This document shows positions 20,319 through 29,272 of a stretch of 64,000 bases of DNA, in pieces; the stretch's first letter is position 1, and every line of letters starts with the position of its first letter. The notes under the pieces are model-generated. The model saw nothing but the letters and a program-made list of their open reading frames with translations. It did no database searches and had not been told where the DNA came from. Source of the DNA: Nocardioides panacisoli (GTDB lineage: Bacteria; Actinomycetota; Actinomycetes; Propionibacteriales; Nocardioidaceae); NCBI RefSeq assembly GCF_019448235.1, contig NZ_CP080409.1, positions 496,001-560,000 on the forward strand. Direction: 5' to 3'. The translations under genes and the position numbers were made by a program.

Positions 20319-21539
20319 ATGTCTCTCGATCTCGCATGGCTGTTGCTGTGCACGGCACTGGTGATCTTCATGACGCCGGGCCTGGCCTTCTTCTACGGCG
20401 GGCTGGTGAAGTCCAAGTCCGTAGTCTCGATGATGATGCTGAGCTTCGGGTCGCTCGGCCTGGTCACTGTCCTGTGGGTGCTCTACGGCGCCACCGGCAT
20501 CGGCGCCCTGGGTGACGGTCCGATCAGCCAGTTCTTCGGCAACCCGTTCCAGGACTTCGGCCTCACCGAATCGGTGACCGCCGACGACGGCACGCTGGGC
20601 GGCATCGCGTTCGGTGCCTCCTTCGCGATCATCACCGTCGCGCTGATCTCCGGCGCCATCGCCGACCGCGCCCGGTTCTTCCCGTGGCTGCTCTTCGCGG
20701 GCATCTGGGCGACGCTGGTCTACTTCCCCGGCCAGGCCTGGGTGTGGGGCGGCGGCTGGATCGGCAGCGGTGACGGCATCCTCAACGGCGTCCCCGCCCT
20801 CGACTGGGCCGGCGGCACCGTGGTGCACCAGGCCTCCGGTGCTGCTGCCCTGGCGCTCGCGCTGGTGCTCGGTCGCCGCAAGGTCGGCTTCTCCAAGGAG
20901 GAGTCCGCTCCGCACAACGTCCCGCTGGTGCTCATCGGCGCGTCGATCCTGTGGTTCGGTTGGTTCGGCTTCAACACCGGTGCCTACGGCGCTGACGAGG
21001 CGCAGACCAGCCTCATCTTCATCAACACCTTGATCGCTCCCGCCGCCGCCATGCTCGGATGGCTCGTGGTCGAGCACTTCAAGGAGGGCAAGGCGACCGC
21101 CGTGGGCGGTGCCTCGGGCATCGTGGCCGGCCTCGTGGCCATCACCCCGGCCTGTGCGCACATCACCCCGCTGTGGGCCATCGGCCTGGGCGCGATCGCC
21201 GGTGCCATCTGCGCCTTCGCGGTCGACCTGAAGTTCAAGTGGGGCTTCGACGACACCCTCGACGTGGTGGGCATCCACCTGGTCGCCGGCTTCGTCGGCT
21301 GCATCTCGCTCGGCTTCATCGCCAAGTACGACGCCGAGGGTCTCTTCTACGGCGGTGGCGCCGGCCAGTTGTGGTCGCAGTTCTCCTCGTCGGTCATCAT
21401 GATCGCCTGGGCGTTCGCCGTGGCGTACGTCGCCGGCACGGTGATCGAGAAGACCATCGGCCTGCGGGCCAAGGAGGAGGACGAGGTCGCCGGTATCGAC
21501 CAGGTCCTCCACGGCAGCGAGGGCTACGCCCTCGACTGA
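20319..21539 (+). CDS. amt: Ammonium transporter (second copy)
   Basis: A 406-residue Amt/MEP/Rh channel paralogous to the 9970-11319 gene. It shares the MTPGLAFFYGGLVKSKS start, WFGWFGFNTGAYG and GIHLVAGFVG, with about 11 membrane helices. It is shorter mainly in the first loop and C-terminal tail. ATG start. No PII gene follows; instead a terminator closes the transcript, so this is a monocistronic copy. It sits between trmD and rplS, which are neighbours in many actinobacteria, and has its own GlnR-like box. Confidence 0.94.
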   Translation: MSLDLAWLLLCTALVIFMTPGLAFFYGGLVKSKSVVSMMMLSFGSLGLVTVLWVLYGATGIGALGDGPISQFFGNPFQDFGLTESVTADDGTLGGIAFGASFAIITVALISGAIADRARFFPWLLFAGIWATLVYFPGQAWVWGGGWIGSGDGILNGVPALDWAGGTVVHQASGAAALALALVLGRRKVGFSKEESAPHNVPLVLIGASILWFGWFGFNTGAYGADEAQTSLIFINTLIAPAAAMLGWLVVEHFKEGKATAVGGASGIVAGLVAITPACAHITPLWAIGLGAIAGAICAFAVDLKFKWGFDDTLDVVGIHLVAGFVGCISLGFIAKYDAEGLFYGGGAGQLWSQFSSSVIMIAWAFAVAYVAGTVIEKTIGLRAKEEDEVAGIDQVLHGSEGYALD

Positions 21540-21556
21540 TCCCTCCGCTGGTCGTC

Positions 21557-21592
21557 GACAGGCCCGTCCCGGTCTCCCGGGGCGGGCCTGTC
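21557..21592 (+). terminator. Hairpin terminator after the second amt
   Basis: Long inverted repeat (GACAGGCCCG with CGGGCCTGTC, extended inside by CCCGG/CCGGG) around a short loop, 17 bp after the amt stop. It can serve the convergent Fic gene on the other strand as well. Confidence 0.75.
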
Positions 21593-21607
21593 GCGTGCGT
21601 ACCGCCT

Positions 21608-21621
21608 GGGGGGGGGGGGGG
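21608..21621. repeat. Run of 14 G residues
   Basis: An uninterrupted G14 tract, one base beyond the Fic stop codon on the opposite strand. Such tracts slip easily in replication and in sequencing, so the exact length is uncertain. Confidence 0.9.
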
Positions 21622-21622
21622 C

Positions 21623-22837
21623 TCAGTCGCGGTGGCGGTGGGTCGCGGCGCGGATGCGCTGGCTGAGGTCGTGCACCTCGGCGAGGATGTCCGAGGCCAG
21701 CCACACCGGCGCTCGGCGGGATCGGGGCGCCCGGTCGAGCACCCCGGCGGCCACGGCGGTCGCCATGGCCGCCTCGACCTCCTCGGTGGTGCCGCCGACG
21801 TGACGGGCAACCAGCTCGACGTTGACGATCGGCTCCTCGGTGAGCAGGTCCAGCAGTCGGTGCAGCGGCGTACCGGGGCGAGTGCCACCGACGGCGTCGT
21901 GCCAACGGCTCCGGATCTCGCCGAGCGTGGTCGCCGTGCGCCAGGACTCCGTCGTCGCGCTCCCGATCGCCGCGGAGAGCAGCGCGATGATGCTCCTCGC
22001 GTGGCCGGCGCGGTAGTCGTTGAGGGCGTCGAAGTAGCTGTCCCGGTGCGTGACCAGCCCGGAGGCGATCGGCACCGTGAGGTGTCGGGTGACCCGCCGT
22101 CGACGCAGCACGGCGTGGATCAGCGTGCGGCCGATCCGGCCGTTGCCGTCGATGAAGGGGTGGATGGACTCGAACTGCGCGTGCACGACGGCGGCTTGCA
22201 CGACCGGCGGGACGTCGAGGCGGTCGGCGAAGGCGAACAGGTCGTCGAGATAGGCGGACACCGTCTCCGGTGGCGGCGGGACGTGGAGGGCGTCCCGGGG
22301 CGACCAGTCGCTGCCGCCGACCCAGTTCTGCGTGCTGCGGAAGTGCCCGGCGCGGTGCGACTCGTCGGGATTGCGGCGGAACAGGTCGTGGTGGGCACGA
22401 CTGATCGCCTCGCGCCGAATCGACCGGGTCCGTTCGGCGTCCTCGACCATGCGGGTCAGGGCCGCCGTCGCCGATGCCATCGAGGTCGCCGAGGCGTTGG
22501 CGCCGACGCCGAGCAGCGCACGTCCGTAGTCGGCGAGGCTGGCGTCGACGTTCTCGATCTTGGACGAGTCCACCGACTCGGTGCGCAGTTGGAGGTGGTT
22601 GAGCGCCTCCAGGGTGCGGCCGTGCACCAGGTCCAGATGGCTCAGGCCGCCGGCGGTCGCCGTCGTCATCGCCGAGAGCGTGCGGTCCAGCGGATAGTCG
22701 AGGTCGCGGATCATCGGGGGGAGCGAGACCGTGACCTCGCGCAACTGACGATCCGCCCGCGGTCCGCGGCGGATACGCTGGCGCCAGGGCCGCACCTCGC
22801 TGCGGTGGGGTTCCCAGTCGACGGTCGGCTCGGCCAC
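21623..22837 (-). CDS. Fic-family AMP-transferase with N-terminal inhibitory motif
   Basis: A 404-residue Fic protein that probably transfers AMP (or another phosphate-containing group) to a protein hydroxyl. The catalytic motif HPFIDGNGRIGR is complete, at residues 226-237. An inhibitory (S/T)xxxE(G/N) motif, SSKIEN at 91-96, lies N-terminal to the core, which makes it a class II, self-inhibited Fic. A C-terminal winged-helix-like region follows from about 320. GTG 22837 was chosen over GTG 22855 because AAGGA lies 7 nt upstream. No antitoxin-like gene is adjacent. The target is unknown. Confidence 0.9.
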   Translation of the reverse strand: MAEPTVDWEPHRSEVRPWRQRIRRGPRADRQLREVTVSLPPMIRDLDYPLDRTLSAMTTATAGGLSHLDLVHGRTLEALNHLQLRTESVDSSKIENVDASLADYGRALLGVGANASATSMASATAALTRMVEDAERTRSIRREAISRAHHDLFRRNPDESHRAGHFRSTQNWVGGSDWSPRDALHVPPPPETVSAYLDDLFAFADRLDVPPVVQAAVVHAQFESIHPFIDGNGRIGRTLIHAVLRRRRVTRHLTVPIASGLVTHRDSYFDALNDYRAGHARSIIALLSAAIGSATTESWRTATTLGEIRSRWHDAVGGTRPGTPLHRLLDLLTEEPIVNVELVARHVGGTTEEVEAAMATAVAAGVLDRAPRSRRAPVWLASDILAEVHDLSQRIRAATHRHRD

Positions 22838-23010
22838 CCGACCATCCTTGCCCACCCGGTCGTTGATTTCTCGCCCGGGTGGCCGATGTGGGAAGATTCT
22901 TCGTCGCGTGCCGTGGACGCTTCTGCCACAGGGGAACCGTCGTCCGACGCGCGCTCGAGATCACGACCCCCGATACCGCGGATGACCTGTGGCACTCGCG
23001 AGGAGAAACC

Positions 23011-23388
23011 ATGAGCAAGACCGTGTCCTCCCAGGCCCACCCCGGCGTCGTCGCCGAGATCGGCAACGCCCACAAGCGTGACGACATCCCCGAGTTCCGT
23101 GCCGGCGACACCGTCAAGGTGCACGTCAAGGTCACCGAGGGCAACCGGAGCCGTGTCCAGGTCTTCCAGGGCGTCGTGATCGGCATCCAGGGCAGCGGCA
23201 TCGGCCGCACCTTCACCGTCCGCAAGATCTCCTTCGGTGTCGGCGTGGAGCGGACCTTCCCGATGCACTCGCCGATCTTTGAGAAGATCGAGGTCGCCGT
23301 GCGCGGTGACGTGCGTCGCGCCAAGCTGTACTACCTGCGCAACCTGCGCGGCAAGGCCGCCAAGATCCCGGAGCGCCGCGAGTCCTGA
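23011..23388 (+). CDS. rplS: 50S ribosomal protein L19
   Basis: L19 at the 30S-50S interface, 125 residues. The segment [15 protein letters not shown], the VFQGVVI strand and ending [14 protein letters not shown] are diagnostic. ATG 23011 has GAGGAGAAACC upstream. The track frame opens earlier at 22879, but those codons are leader. The 173-bp region before it holds the promoter; TTGATT at 22863 is a possible -35, with no convincing -10. Confidence 0.96.
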   Translation: MSKTVSSQAHPGVVAEIGNAHKRDDIPEFRAGDTVKVHVKVTEGNRSRVQVFQGVVIGIQGSGIGRTFTVRKISFGVGVERTFPMHSPIFEKIEVAVRGDVRRAKLYYLRNLRGKAAKIPERRES

Positions 23389-23425
23389 GGCAGGTCGTTC
23401 CGACCCACCTCCTACACTCGCAGCC

Positions 23426-24244
23426 GTGACAGCCGACTCCTCCGACGCCGGGAACCCGCAGTCCCCGGACGGGGGGCGTGACGCGGACGGATCGCGCCAG
23501 CGCGAACGCAAGCACCTGCCGGTCTGGCAGGAAACCCTGCTGCTGTTGGTGCTGGCCCTCGGCCTCGCCGTGGTCATCAAGGCCGTCCTGCTCCAGGCGT
23601 TCTACATCCCCTCGGAGTCGATGGAGCCGGGCCTGATCCGCAACGACCGGATCCTGGTCCAGAAGGTCTCCTACTGGTTCGGCGGCGAGCCGGAGCGCGG
23701 CGACGTCGTCGTCTTCGAGGACCCCGGCGGCTGGCTGTCCACCGCGGACACCCCCGGCCCCACCGGCCTGGCCAAGGGCCTGTCCTACGTGGGTCTCTAC
23801 CCCACCGGTGGGCACCTGGTGAAGCGGGTGATCGGCACGCCCGGCGACGTCATCGAGTGCTGTGACGGCCAGGGGCGCCTGAAGGTCAACGGGGAGCCGA
23901 TCGACGAGTCGGACTACCTCACCACCACCCAGGACCAGTGCAACGCCCCGGTCGACGGGTCGATCACCGAACGCGGCACCGACTTCCACCGGCGGTGCGA
24001 CTGGACGATCACCGTCGCGCCCGGGAAGCTCTTCGTGCTCGGCGACAACCGCCAGCACTCCGCCGACTCCCGGGCCCACCTGTGTGCGGTCAACGCCGAC
24101 CCGTGCACCGAGAGCCCTTGGGTGGACCAGGACCGCGTCGTCGGCAAGGTGTTCGCCCTGGTGTGGCCCACCGACCGGTGGTCGTGGGTCAGCCGACCGG
24201 CACCGTTCGCCGACGTCCCGGACGGCGCTCCCGCCGCCCAGTAG
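23426..24244 (+). CDS. lepB: Signal peptidase I LepB
   Basis: Membrane serine-lysine protease that removes Sec and Tat signal peptides. It has a charged N-terminus, one membrane segment (about 36-58), then the catalytic Ser65 in PSESM and the general-base Lys133 in HLVKRVIGTPGD. The C-terminal domain has the GDNR-box (LGDNRQHSADS). Length is 272 residues. GTG 23426 was chosen; the earlier frame is rplS shadow. Encoded between rplS and rnhB as usual. Confidence 0.95.
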   Translation: MTADSSDAGNPQSPDGGRDADGSRQRERKHLPVWQETLLLLVLALGLAVVIKAVLLQAFYIPSESMEPGLIRNDRILVQKVSYWFGGEPERGDVVVFEDPGGWLSTADTPGPTGLAKGLSYVGLYPTGGHLVKRVIGTPGDVIECCDGQGRLKVNGEPIDESDYLTTTQDQCNAPVDGSITERGTDFHRRCDWTITVAPGKLFVLGDNRQHSADSRAHLCAVNADPCTESPWVDQDRVVGKVFALVWPTDRWSWVSRPAPFADVPDGAPAAQ

Positions 24245-24251
24245 CCGCGCC

Positions 24252-24974
24252 ATGTCCACGTTTCCCAAGGGTGCGACCATCCGCCGCGATGCCGGTCTGT
24301 ACGGCTACGAACGGGCCCTGCGTCGCCGAGGGCTGGACCCCATCGCCGGCGTCGACGAGGCCGGACGCGGTGCCTGTGCGGGGCCGCTGGTCGCCGGGGC
24401 GGCGATCCTGCCTGCGGGGCGCCCGGGCATCATCCCCGAGCTCGCCGACTCCAAGCTGCTGACCGCCGCCGCCCGGGAGCGCTGTTACGACCGGATCGTC
24501 CGCAAGGCACTCGCCTGGTCCGTGGTCGTCATCGAGGCGGGGGAGTGCGACCGGCTCGGGATGCACGTGGCCAACGTCGAGGCGCTGCGGCGCGCCGTGG
24601 CCAAGCTCGACGTGCCCCCCGCCTACGTGCTCACCGACGGGTTCGGCGTCGACGGCCTCGGCGTCCCGGGCCTGGCGGTGTGGAAGGGCGACCGCGTGGC
24701 GGCGTGCGTGGCGGCCGCGTCGGTCATCGCGAAGGTGACCCGCGACCGGATCATGACCGAGCTCCACGGTGAGTGGCCGGCGTACGACTTCGCCACCCAC
24801 AAGGGCTACATCACCCCCACGCACCGGCAGGTCCTCGCCGAGCGGGGGCCGACACCGATCCACCGCATGCGGTTCATCAACGTCCGGCGGGCCGCAGGGT
24901 TAGAGTCGGAGGGCGTTCGTCGAGCGTGTCGAGACGCCCCTGAGTCGGCCAGCGCCAGTGAGGAGTGCGGATGA
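24252..24974 (+). CDS. rnhB: Ribonuclease HII
   Basis: Cuts RNA of RNA-DNA hybrids and single ribonucleotides in DNA. The metal site begins with Asp35-Glu36 in VDEAGRGACAGP; the later Asp in ADSKLL and in LTDGFGV complete the set. Length is 240 residues. The C-terminal 20 residues after the conserved FINVRRAAG are encoded by a palindromic repeat-like sequence (24911-24939), which suggests a repeat inserted in the gene's 3' end. ATG start 7 bp after lepB; the stop overlaps the next start (ATGA). Confidence 0.94.
   Translation: MSTFPKGATIRRDAGLYGYERALRRRGLDPIAGVDEAGRGACAGPLVAGAAILPAGRPGIIPELADSKLLTAAARERCYDRIVRKALAWSVVVIEAGECDRLGMHVANVEALRRAVAKLDVPPAYVLTDGFGVDGLGVPGLAVWKGDRVAACVAAASVIAKVTRDRIMTELHGEWPAYDFATHKGYITPTHRQVLAERGPTPIHRMRFINVRRAAGLESEGVRRACRDAPESASASEECG
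24911..24939. repeat. Palindromic repeat-like element in the rnhB 3' end
   Basis: GGGCGT at the left end and ACGCCC at the right form an inverted repeat around a TCGAGCGTGTCGAG core. The core CGTGTCGAGAC also occurs near 15748 after ffh. Interpreted as a copy of a dispersed repeat. Confidence 0.5.
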
Positions 24975-25279
24975 GTGCGGAGGATCTCGAGAAGTACGAG
25001 ACCGAGCAGGAGTTGCGGCTCTACCGGGAGTACCGCGACGTCGTCGGGATCTTCAAGTACGTCGTCGAGACCGACCGGCGCTTCTACCTGTGCAACTCCG
25101 TCGACGTGAAGGCACGCACCGAGGCCGGTGAGGTGTTCTTCGAGGTCACCATCACCGACGCGTGGGTGTGGGACATCTATCGTCCCGCGCGATTCGCGAA
25201 GAACATCAAGGTGCTGACGTTCAAGGACGTCAACGTGGAGGAGCTCGCATCTCAGGACTTCGAGCCGCCCGACCGGTAG
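24971..25279 (+). CDS. DUF2469 family protein
   Basis: A 102-residue conserved actinobacterial protein of unknown function. Its hallmark is the start MSAEDLEKYETEQELRLYRE and the VTDAWVWDIYRPARFVK-like segment. It is charged and soluble, with no obvious catalytic motif. Start ATG 24971 overlaps the rnhB stop by three bases (ATGA), so the two are likely translationally coupled. It follows rnhB in nearly all actinobacteria. Confidence 0.9.
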   Translation: MSAEDLEKYETEQELRLYREYRDVVGIFKYVVETDRRFYLCNSVDVKARTEAGEVFFEVTITDAWVWDIYRPARFAKNIKVLTFKDVNVEELASQDFEPPDR

Positions 25280-25413
25280 GCGCTGGGCCACGTCGACTGG
25301 TCCGTTGGGACCAGGAGCGCGCACCCGATGCCCGATCCTCCCGGGCGGTGCTGCCGCTACCGTGACGGTCGTCGTGCTCTCGGGCGAGGGCGGCTGTGGC
25401 GATAGGAGTACGC

Positions 25414-27138
25414 GTGAAGGGCACGGGCCCAGCATCCCGAGAGCGGGACGAGCGGGGAGCTGTCGCGGTGATGACGGCGTTCCTGCTCCCTGTCCTGCTG
25501 CTGGCGTGCGCCTTCGTCGTGGACCTGGGGCTGCAGCGTGTGGCGCGCGCGGACGCCCAGGCACTGGCCGACATCGTCGCGCTGGACCTCGCCCGCGAGC
25601 TCGACGGCCGTGAGATCAGCCCGGCGTACCAGTCCGCCATGGAGGCCGCAGCCGCCGTCTCCCTGGCCCGCAACGGCTCGGTCGTCGGCGGCGACGACCA
25701 CACACCCGTGCTCGACGTCCGGCTGGGGGCACTCGACGCGGACGGGGACTTCAGCCCCATGGCCAGCGGTATCCCGACCGCGGTGCAGGTGGTCGCGGAC
25801 ACCGGGGTCGACTTCGCGTTCGCGGGCATGACCGGTCAGGGATCCGGGACGGCGTCCCGGTCGGCCGTCGGTGTCTCGGACTCGGCCGCCTGCTTCCAGT
25901 TGGGATCCTGGGCGGCGACCCTCGAACCGGGGGCAGCGCCGCTGTTCGAGGACCTCCTCGGGCAGGTGCTCGGCAAGTCGGTGGTGAAGGCGGGCGGATG
26001 GGACGGTCTCGCGACCTCGAACCTCGCACTGGCCGACATCATCGCCGCGGACTCGATCTCGGTCGGCACCGTCGACGGCCTGTTGTCCCTGCCCGGCCTG
26101 ACGGCCGGCGAGGTCTACCTGGCGATGGCCGACGTCCTCCGGGCCGACGGCGCGATCGCCCAGGCAGACGTCCTCGACGCGGCGGCGGTCAGCGCCATCG
26201 GCGACGTGGTGATCGACGCCGGCGAGCTGTTCGCGTTGTCCACCGCCACCGACGCCGCGCTCGCGACCGAGTTCAACGCGCTCGACCTCCTCATCGGCAC
26301 GGCCTTCCTCGCCAACGGGGAGAACTTCTTCGCGCTCAAGCCGCTCCAGGCGGCGATCCCGCACGTCGGTGTCACCTCCGCCGAGCTCTCGATCATCGAG
26401 AACCCGCGCCGCGCCTGCAACCAGGACACCGCGGAGACCGCCCAGGTCAAGCTCGACGCGCTCGCCAAGCTGGCCATGAGCACCAGCCTGTTGAAGATCA
26501 ACAAGCTGGTCGACCTGAAGCTGGTCGACAACACCATCGACCTCGCGATCGACATCGACCTGGCCGGTGCCCAGGGCACCCTGACCGACTACTCCTGCGA
26601 CCCCGCCACGTTCGAGGCGGACGTGTGGCGTGACCTGGTCACGTTGCGGCTCTCGGGGAACGTCGTGGTCGAGGGTGGGGTGTCGGTCAGCGTCCTGGGT
26701 CTGCCGAAGCTGGTCGAGGTCCCCGTGCGCTTCGAGCTCGATCTGGAGGCCGACGGCAGCCGGGCCGCCGGCACTCCCGCCCACGTGGGCCCGGTGAGCT
26801 ATCCACCGCAGGCCTGGGGCGACCCCGTGAAGGTCGGTGGCGAGGACCTCGCCCTGCCCTACGTCACGGTCAATCGCGTCGACGGGAGCCTCGACCTGGA
26901 CCCGGTGAAGGTGGGACCGATCAGCATCCCCGTGGACGTGCTCGAGCCGCTGGTCGATGGGGTCCTGGACGGGCTGATGGGCACGATCCGGTCCGAGTTC
27001 GTCATCGTGAACCCGCTCATCGACAAGCTCAACGGCATCGTCGGTCCGCTGAGCACCGGCATCGGGCTCTCCACCGCCGGAGCGGACTTCTTCGGCCTCC
27101 CGACGCCGACCTGCCAGCAGCCCGCGCTGCGCGGCTGA
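25414..27138 (+). CDS. TadG-like extracytoplasmic pilus-assembly-related protein
   Basis: A 574-residue protein. The start ERGAVAVMTAFLLPVLLL, with a single hydrophobic helix at about 20-42, is the TadE/TadG-type N-terminus (putative Flp pilus-assembly domain). It is followed by LGLQRVARADAQALADIVAL and a large extracytoplasmic region with little homology that I can name. GTG 25414 has GGAG 5 nt upstream; an alternative GTG is at 25396. No other tad genes lie nearby. It sits between DUF2469 and yraN, which are usually adjacent, so it looks inserted. Confidence 0.7.
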   Translation: MKGTGPASRERDERGAVAVMTAFLLPVLLLACAFVVDLGLQRVARADAQALADIVALDLARELDGREISPAYQSAMEAAAAVSLARNGSVVGGDDHTPVLDVRLGALDADGDFSPMASGIPTAVQVVADTGVDFAFAGMTGQGSGTASRSAVGVSDSAACFQLGSWAATLEPGAAPLFEDLLGQVLGKSVVKAGGWDGLATSNLALADIIAADSISVGTVDGLLSLPGLTAGEVYLAMADVLRADGAIAQADVLDAAAVSAIGDVVIDAGELFALSTATDAALATEFNALDLLIGTAFLANGENFFALKPLQAAIPHVGVTSAELSIIENPRRACNQDTAETAQVKLDALAKLAMSTSLLKINKLVDLKLVDNTIDLAIDIDLAGAQGTLTDYSCDPATFEADVWRDLVTLRLSGNVVVEGGVSVSVLGLPKLVEVPVRFELDLEADGSRAAGTPAHVGPVSYPPQAWGDPVKVGGEDLALPYVTVNRVDGSLDLDPVKVGPISIPVDVLEPLVDGVLDGLMGTIRSEFVIVNPLIDKLNGIVGPLSTGIGLSTAGADFFGLPTPTCQQPALRG

Positions 27139-27274
27139 ACCGGCGCCACGGCCGCCACGCTCCGGCCCACTCCCGATCCACAGCCACGTCTCCGGGGTCA
27201 CTTGTCCACACCCGGTGACGTCCCGGGTCGTCGATGTCGCCTCCCGCCCCGACGCTGCTGGCAGGAGGTTGGAC

Positions 27275-27661
27275 ATGACTCAGACAACGACGAGCGGCAC
27301 GACCGCCGCGCAGCGACAGGCACTCGGCACCTACGGCGAGCACGTCGCCGAGCGCCACCTGGTGCGACAGGGCATGGCCGTGCTGGAACGCAACTGGTCC
27401 TGCGACGAGGGGGAGGTGGACCTGCTGCTGCGCGAGGGACCGACCCTGGTGGTGTGCGAGGTCAAGACCCGCACCGGCGACACCGGCGGCACGCCGCACG
27501 AGGCCATCGATGAGGACAAGCTCGCCCGTCTCGTGCGCCTGGGGGAGCGATGGACCCGGGAACGCGGCGTACGGCCCCCGGAGATGCGCATCGACCTCGT
27601 GGCGGTGGTGAAGCCGCGACGTGGCCCGGCGGCGGTCGACCACGTCCGGGGGCTGGTGTAG
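27275..27661 (+). CDS. yraN: YraN-family nuclease-like protein
   Basis: A 128-residue UPF0102 protein with the restriction-endonuclease fold: Glu in GEVDLLL, then the E-x-K pair in CEVKTRTG. The cellular role is not settled. ATG 27275 was chosen because AGGAGG lies 6 nt upstream; the longer frame from 27215 lacks such a site. It is followed at once by comM (stop TAG, next base starts ATG). Confidence 0.9.
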   Translation: MTQTTTSGTTAAQRQALGTYGEHVAERHLVRQGMAVLERNWSCDEGEVDLLLREGPTLVVCEVKTRTGDTGGTPHEAIDEDKLARLVRLGERWTRERGVRPPEMRIDLVAVVKPRRGPAAVDHVRGLV

Positions 27662-29272
27662 ATGCCGGTCGCGACGACCCACACGCTCGCGCTCAACGGG
27701 GCGGTCGGCCACCTCATCGACGTCCAGGCCGACGTGTCGCCGGGACAGGTCGGCACGGCCGTCGTCGGCCGCGCCGACACCGGGGTCCGGGAAGGTGTCG
27801 ACCGGGTGCGCATGGCCATCCACAACAGCCGACTCGGGTGGCCGGCCACGAAGCGGATCACCGTGCTGCTCTCCCCGGCCGACGTGCACAAGTCGGGCAC
27901 GCACTTCGACCTCGGGCTCGCCATTGCGATCCTGGCGGCCAACGGCGCGCTCCCGGCCGAGGTCGGGGAGCGGGTCGTGTTCGTCGGTGAGCTGACGCTC
28001 GCCGGTGGCCTGCGCCCGGCGACCGGCGTCCTCCCGATGGTCCTCGCCGCCGCCGACCGTGGCATCACCACGGTGTTCGTGCCCGAGCCGCAGGTCGAGG
28101 AGGCATCCTTGGTGCCCGGCGTGGCGGTGTACGGCGTCCGGTCCCTGGCCCAGGTGGTGGCCCAGATCCGGGGGGAGGAGATCCCCGAGGCGCCGCCGGT
28201 CGCCGCGGCGTCCGGCTCCTCGCTGGTGTCCTGGCGCGGCGAGGAACGGCTGGAGGAGCTCGACCTGGCCGACCTGCACGGGCTCGCCGACACCAAGTAC
28301 GCCGTGGAGGTCGCGGCGGCAGGTGGTCACCCGATCCTGCTCAGCGGTCCCAAGGGCGCCGGCAAGACGAGCATCGCCGAGCGGATCCCCACGCTCCTGC
28401 CCGACCTCGAGCGGGAGGAGTCCCTGGAGCTCACGGCCGTGCACTCCCTGGCCGGCGTCCTCGACCCCTCCGTGGGCATGCTCAGCCGCCCGCCGTTCGC
28501 CGCGCCCCACCACGACGCCAGCAAGGCGAGCCTGATCGGTGGTGGACAGGGCCAGGTGCGGCCCGGCGAGGTCAGTCGGGCCCATGCCGGCGTGCTCTTC
28601 CTCGACGAGTTCCCGCTGTTCCGCAGCGACATCATCGAAGCACTGCGCCAACCGCTGGAGAGCGGTGACATCACCGTGGCGCGTCGCGAGGAGTCGGTCA
28701 CGCTCCCGGCGCGCGGCATGCTCGTGCTGGCCTGCAACCCCTGTCCGTGCGGGGAGTACAGCAACGACCCGGGAGCCGATCGGTGCCGTTGTCTGGAACG
28801 GCTCCGCCGGGAGTACCGCCGCAAGATGTCGGGCCCGATCGCCGACCGGATCGACATCACCCGCCACGTCCATCCGGCGCGCGCCTGCGAGATCGATCCG
28901 TTCGCGCCGCCCGAGGCCTCCGCGACCGTCCGCGCCCGCGTTGCGGCCGCTCGAGCGCGACAGCGGGACCGGTTCGCCGGGCGCAGCTGGCGGCTCAACG
29001 CCCATCTGCCGGGGCCGCAGCTCAAGCGCGAGTGGCCACCGACCCAGGAGGCGCAACGGTTGGTCGACGACGAGACCCACCAGGGTCGCCTCAGTGCCCG
29101 CGGAGCGGTCCGCGTGCTCCGGCTGGCGTGGACGATCGCCGACCTGCGGGCCGGCGTGACCGGGAGCGACCTCGTCCCCGGTGAGGACGAGGTGCGGACC
29201 GCCCTGCGGCTGAGGTCCGGCGACCCCGTGGACCTACGGGCGATGGCGCGCCCCTTGGAGGACGCGGGATGA
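27662..29272 (+). CDS. comM: ComM / YifB AAA+ ATPase
   Basis: Hexameric helicase-like AAA+ protein; in Vibrio and Haemophilus ComM drives branch migration in natural transformation. The 536 residues comprise an N-terminal Lon-protease-like domain without catalytic Ser, then the Mg-chelatase ATPase with Walker A GPKGAGKTS near 230 and VLFLDEFPLF as Walker B. The ACNPCPCGEYS cysteine motif is typical of the family. Encoded between yraN and dprA; stop overlaps dprA start (ATGA). Confidence 0.94.
   Translation: MPVATTHTLALNGAVGHLIDVQADVSPGQVGTAVVGRADTGVREGVDRVRMAIHNSRLGWPATKRITVLLSPADVHKSGTHFDLGLAIAILAANGALPAEVGERVVFVGELTLAGGLRPATGVLPMVLAAADRGITTVFVPEPQVEEASLVPGVAVYGVRSLAQVVAQIRGEEIPEAPPVAAASGSSLVSWRGEERLEELDLADLHGLADTKYAVEVAAAGGHPILLSGPKGAGKTSIAERIPTLLPDLEREESLELTAVHSLAGVLDPSVGMLSRPPFAAPHHDASKASLIGGGQGQVRPGEVSRAHAGVLFLDEFPLFRSDIIEALRQPLESGDITVARREESVTLPARGMLVLACNPCPCGEYSNDPGADRCRCLERLRREYRRKMSGPIADRIDITRHVHPARACEIDPFAPPEASATVRARVAAARARQRDRFAGRSWRLNAHLPGPQLKREWPPTQEAQRLVDDETHQGRLSARGAVRVLRLAWTIADLRAGVTGSDLVPGEDEVRTALRLRSGDPVDLRAMARPLEDAG

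Noticed and set aside
19206..23324. Very long open frame on the minus strand
   Set aside because: High-GC shadow: it covers trmD, amt2, fic and rplS, which have strong protein signatures on their own frames.
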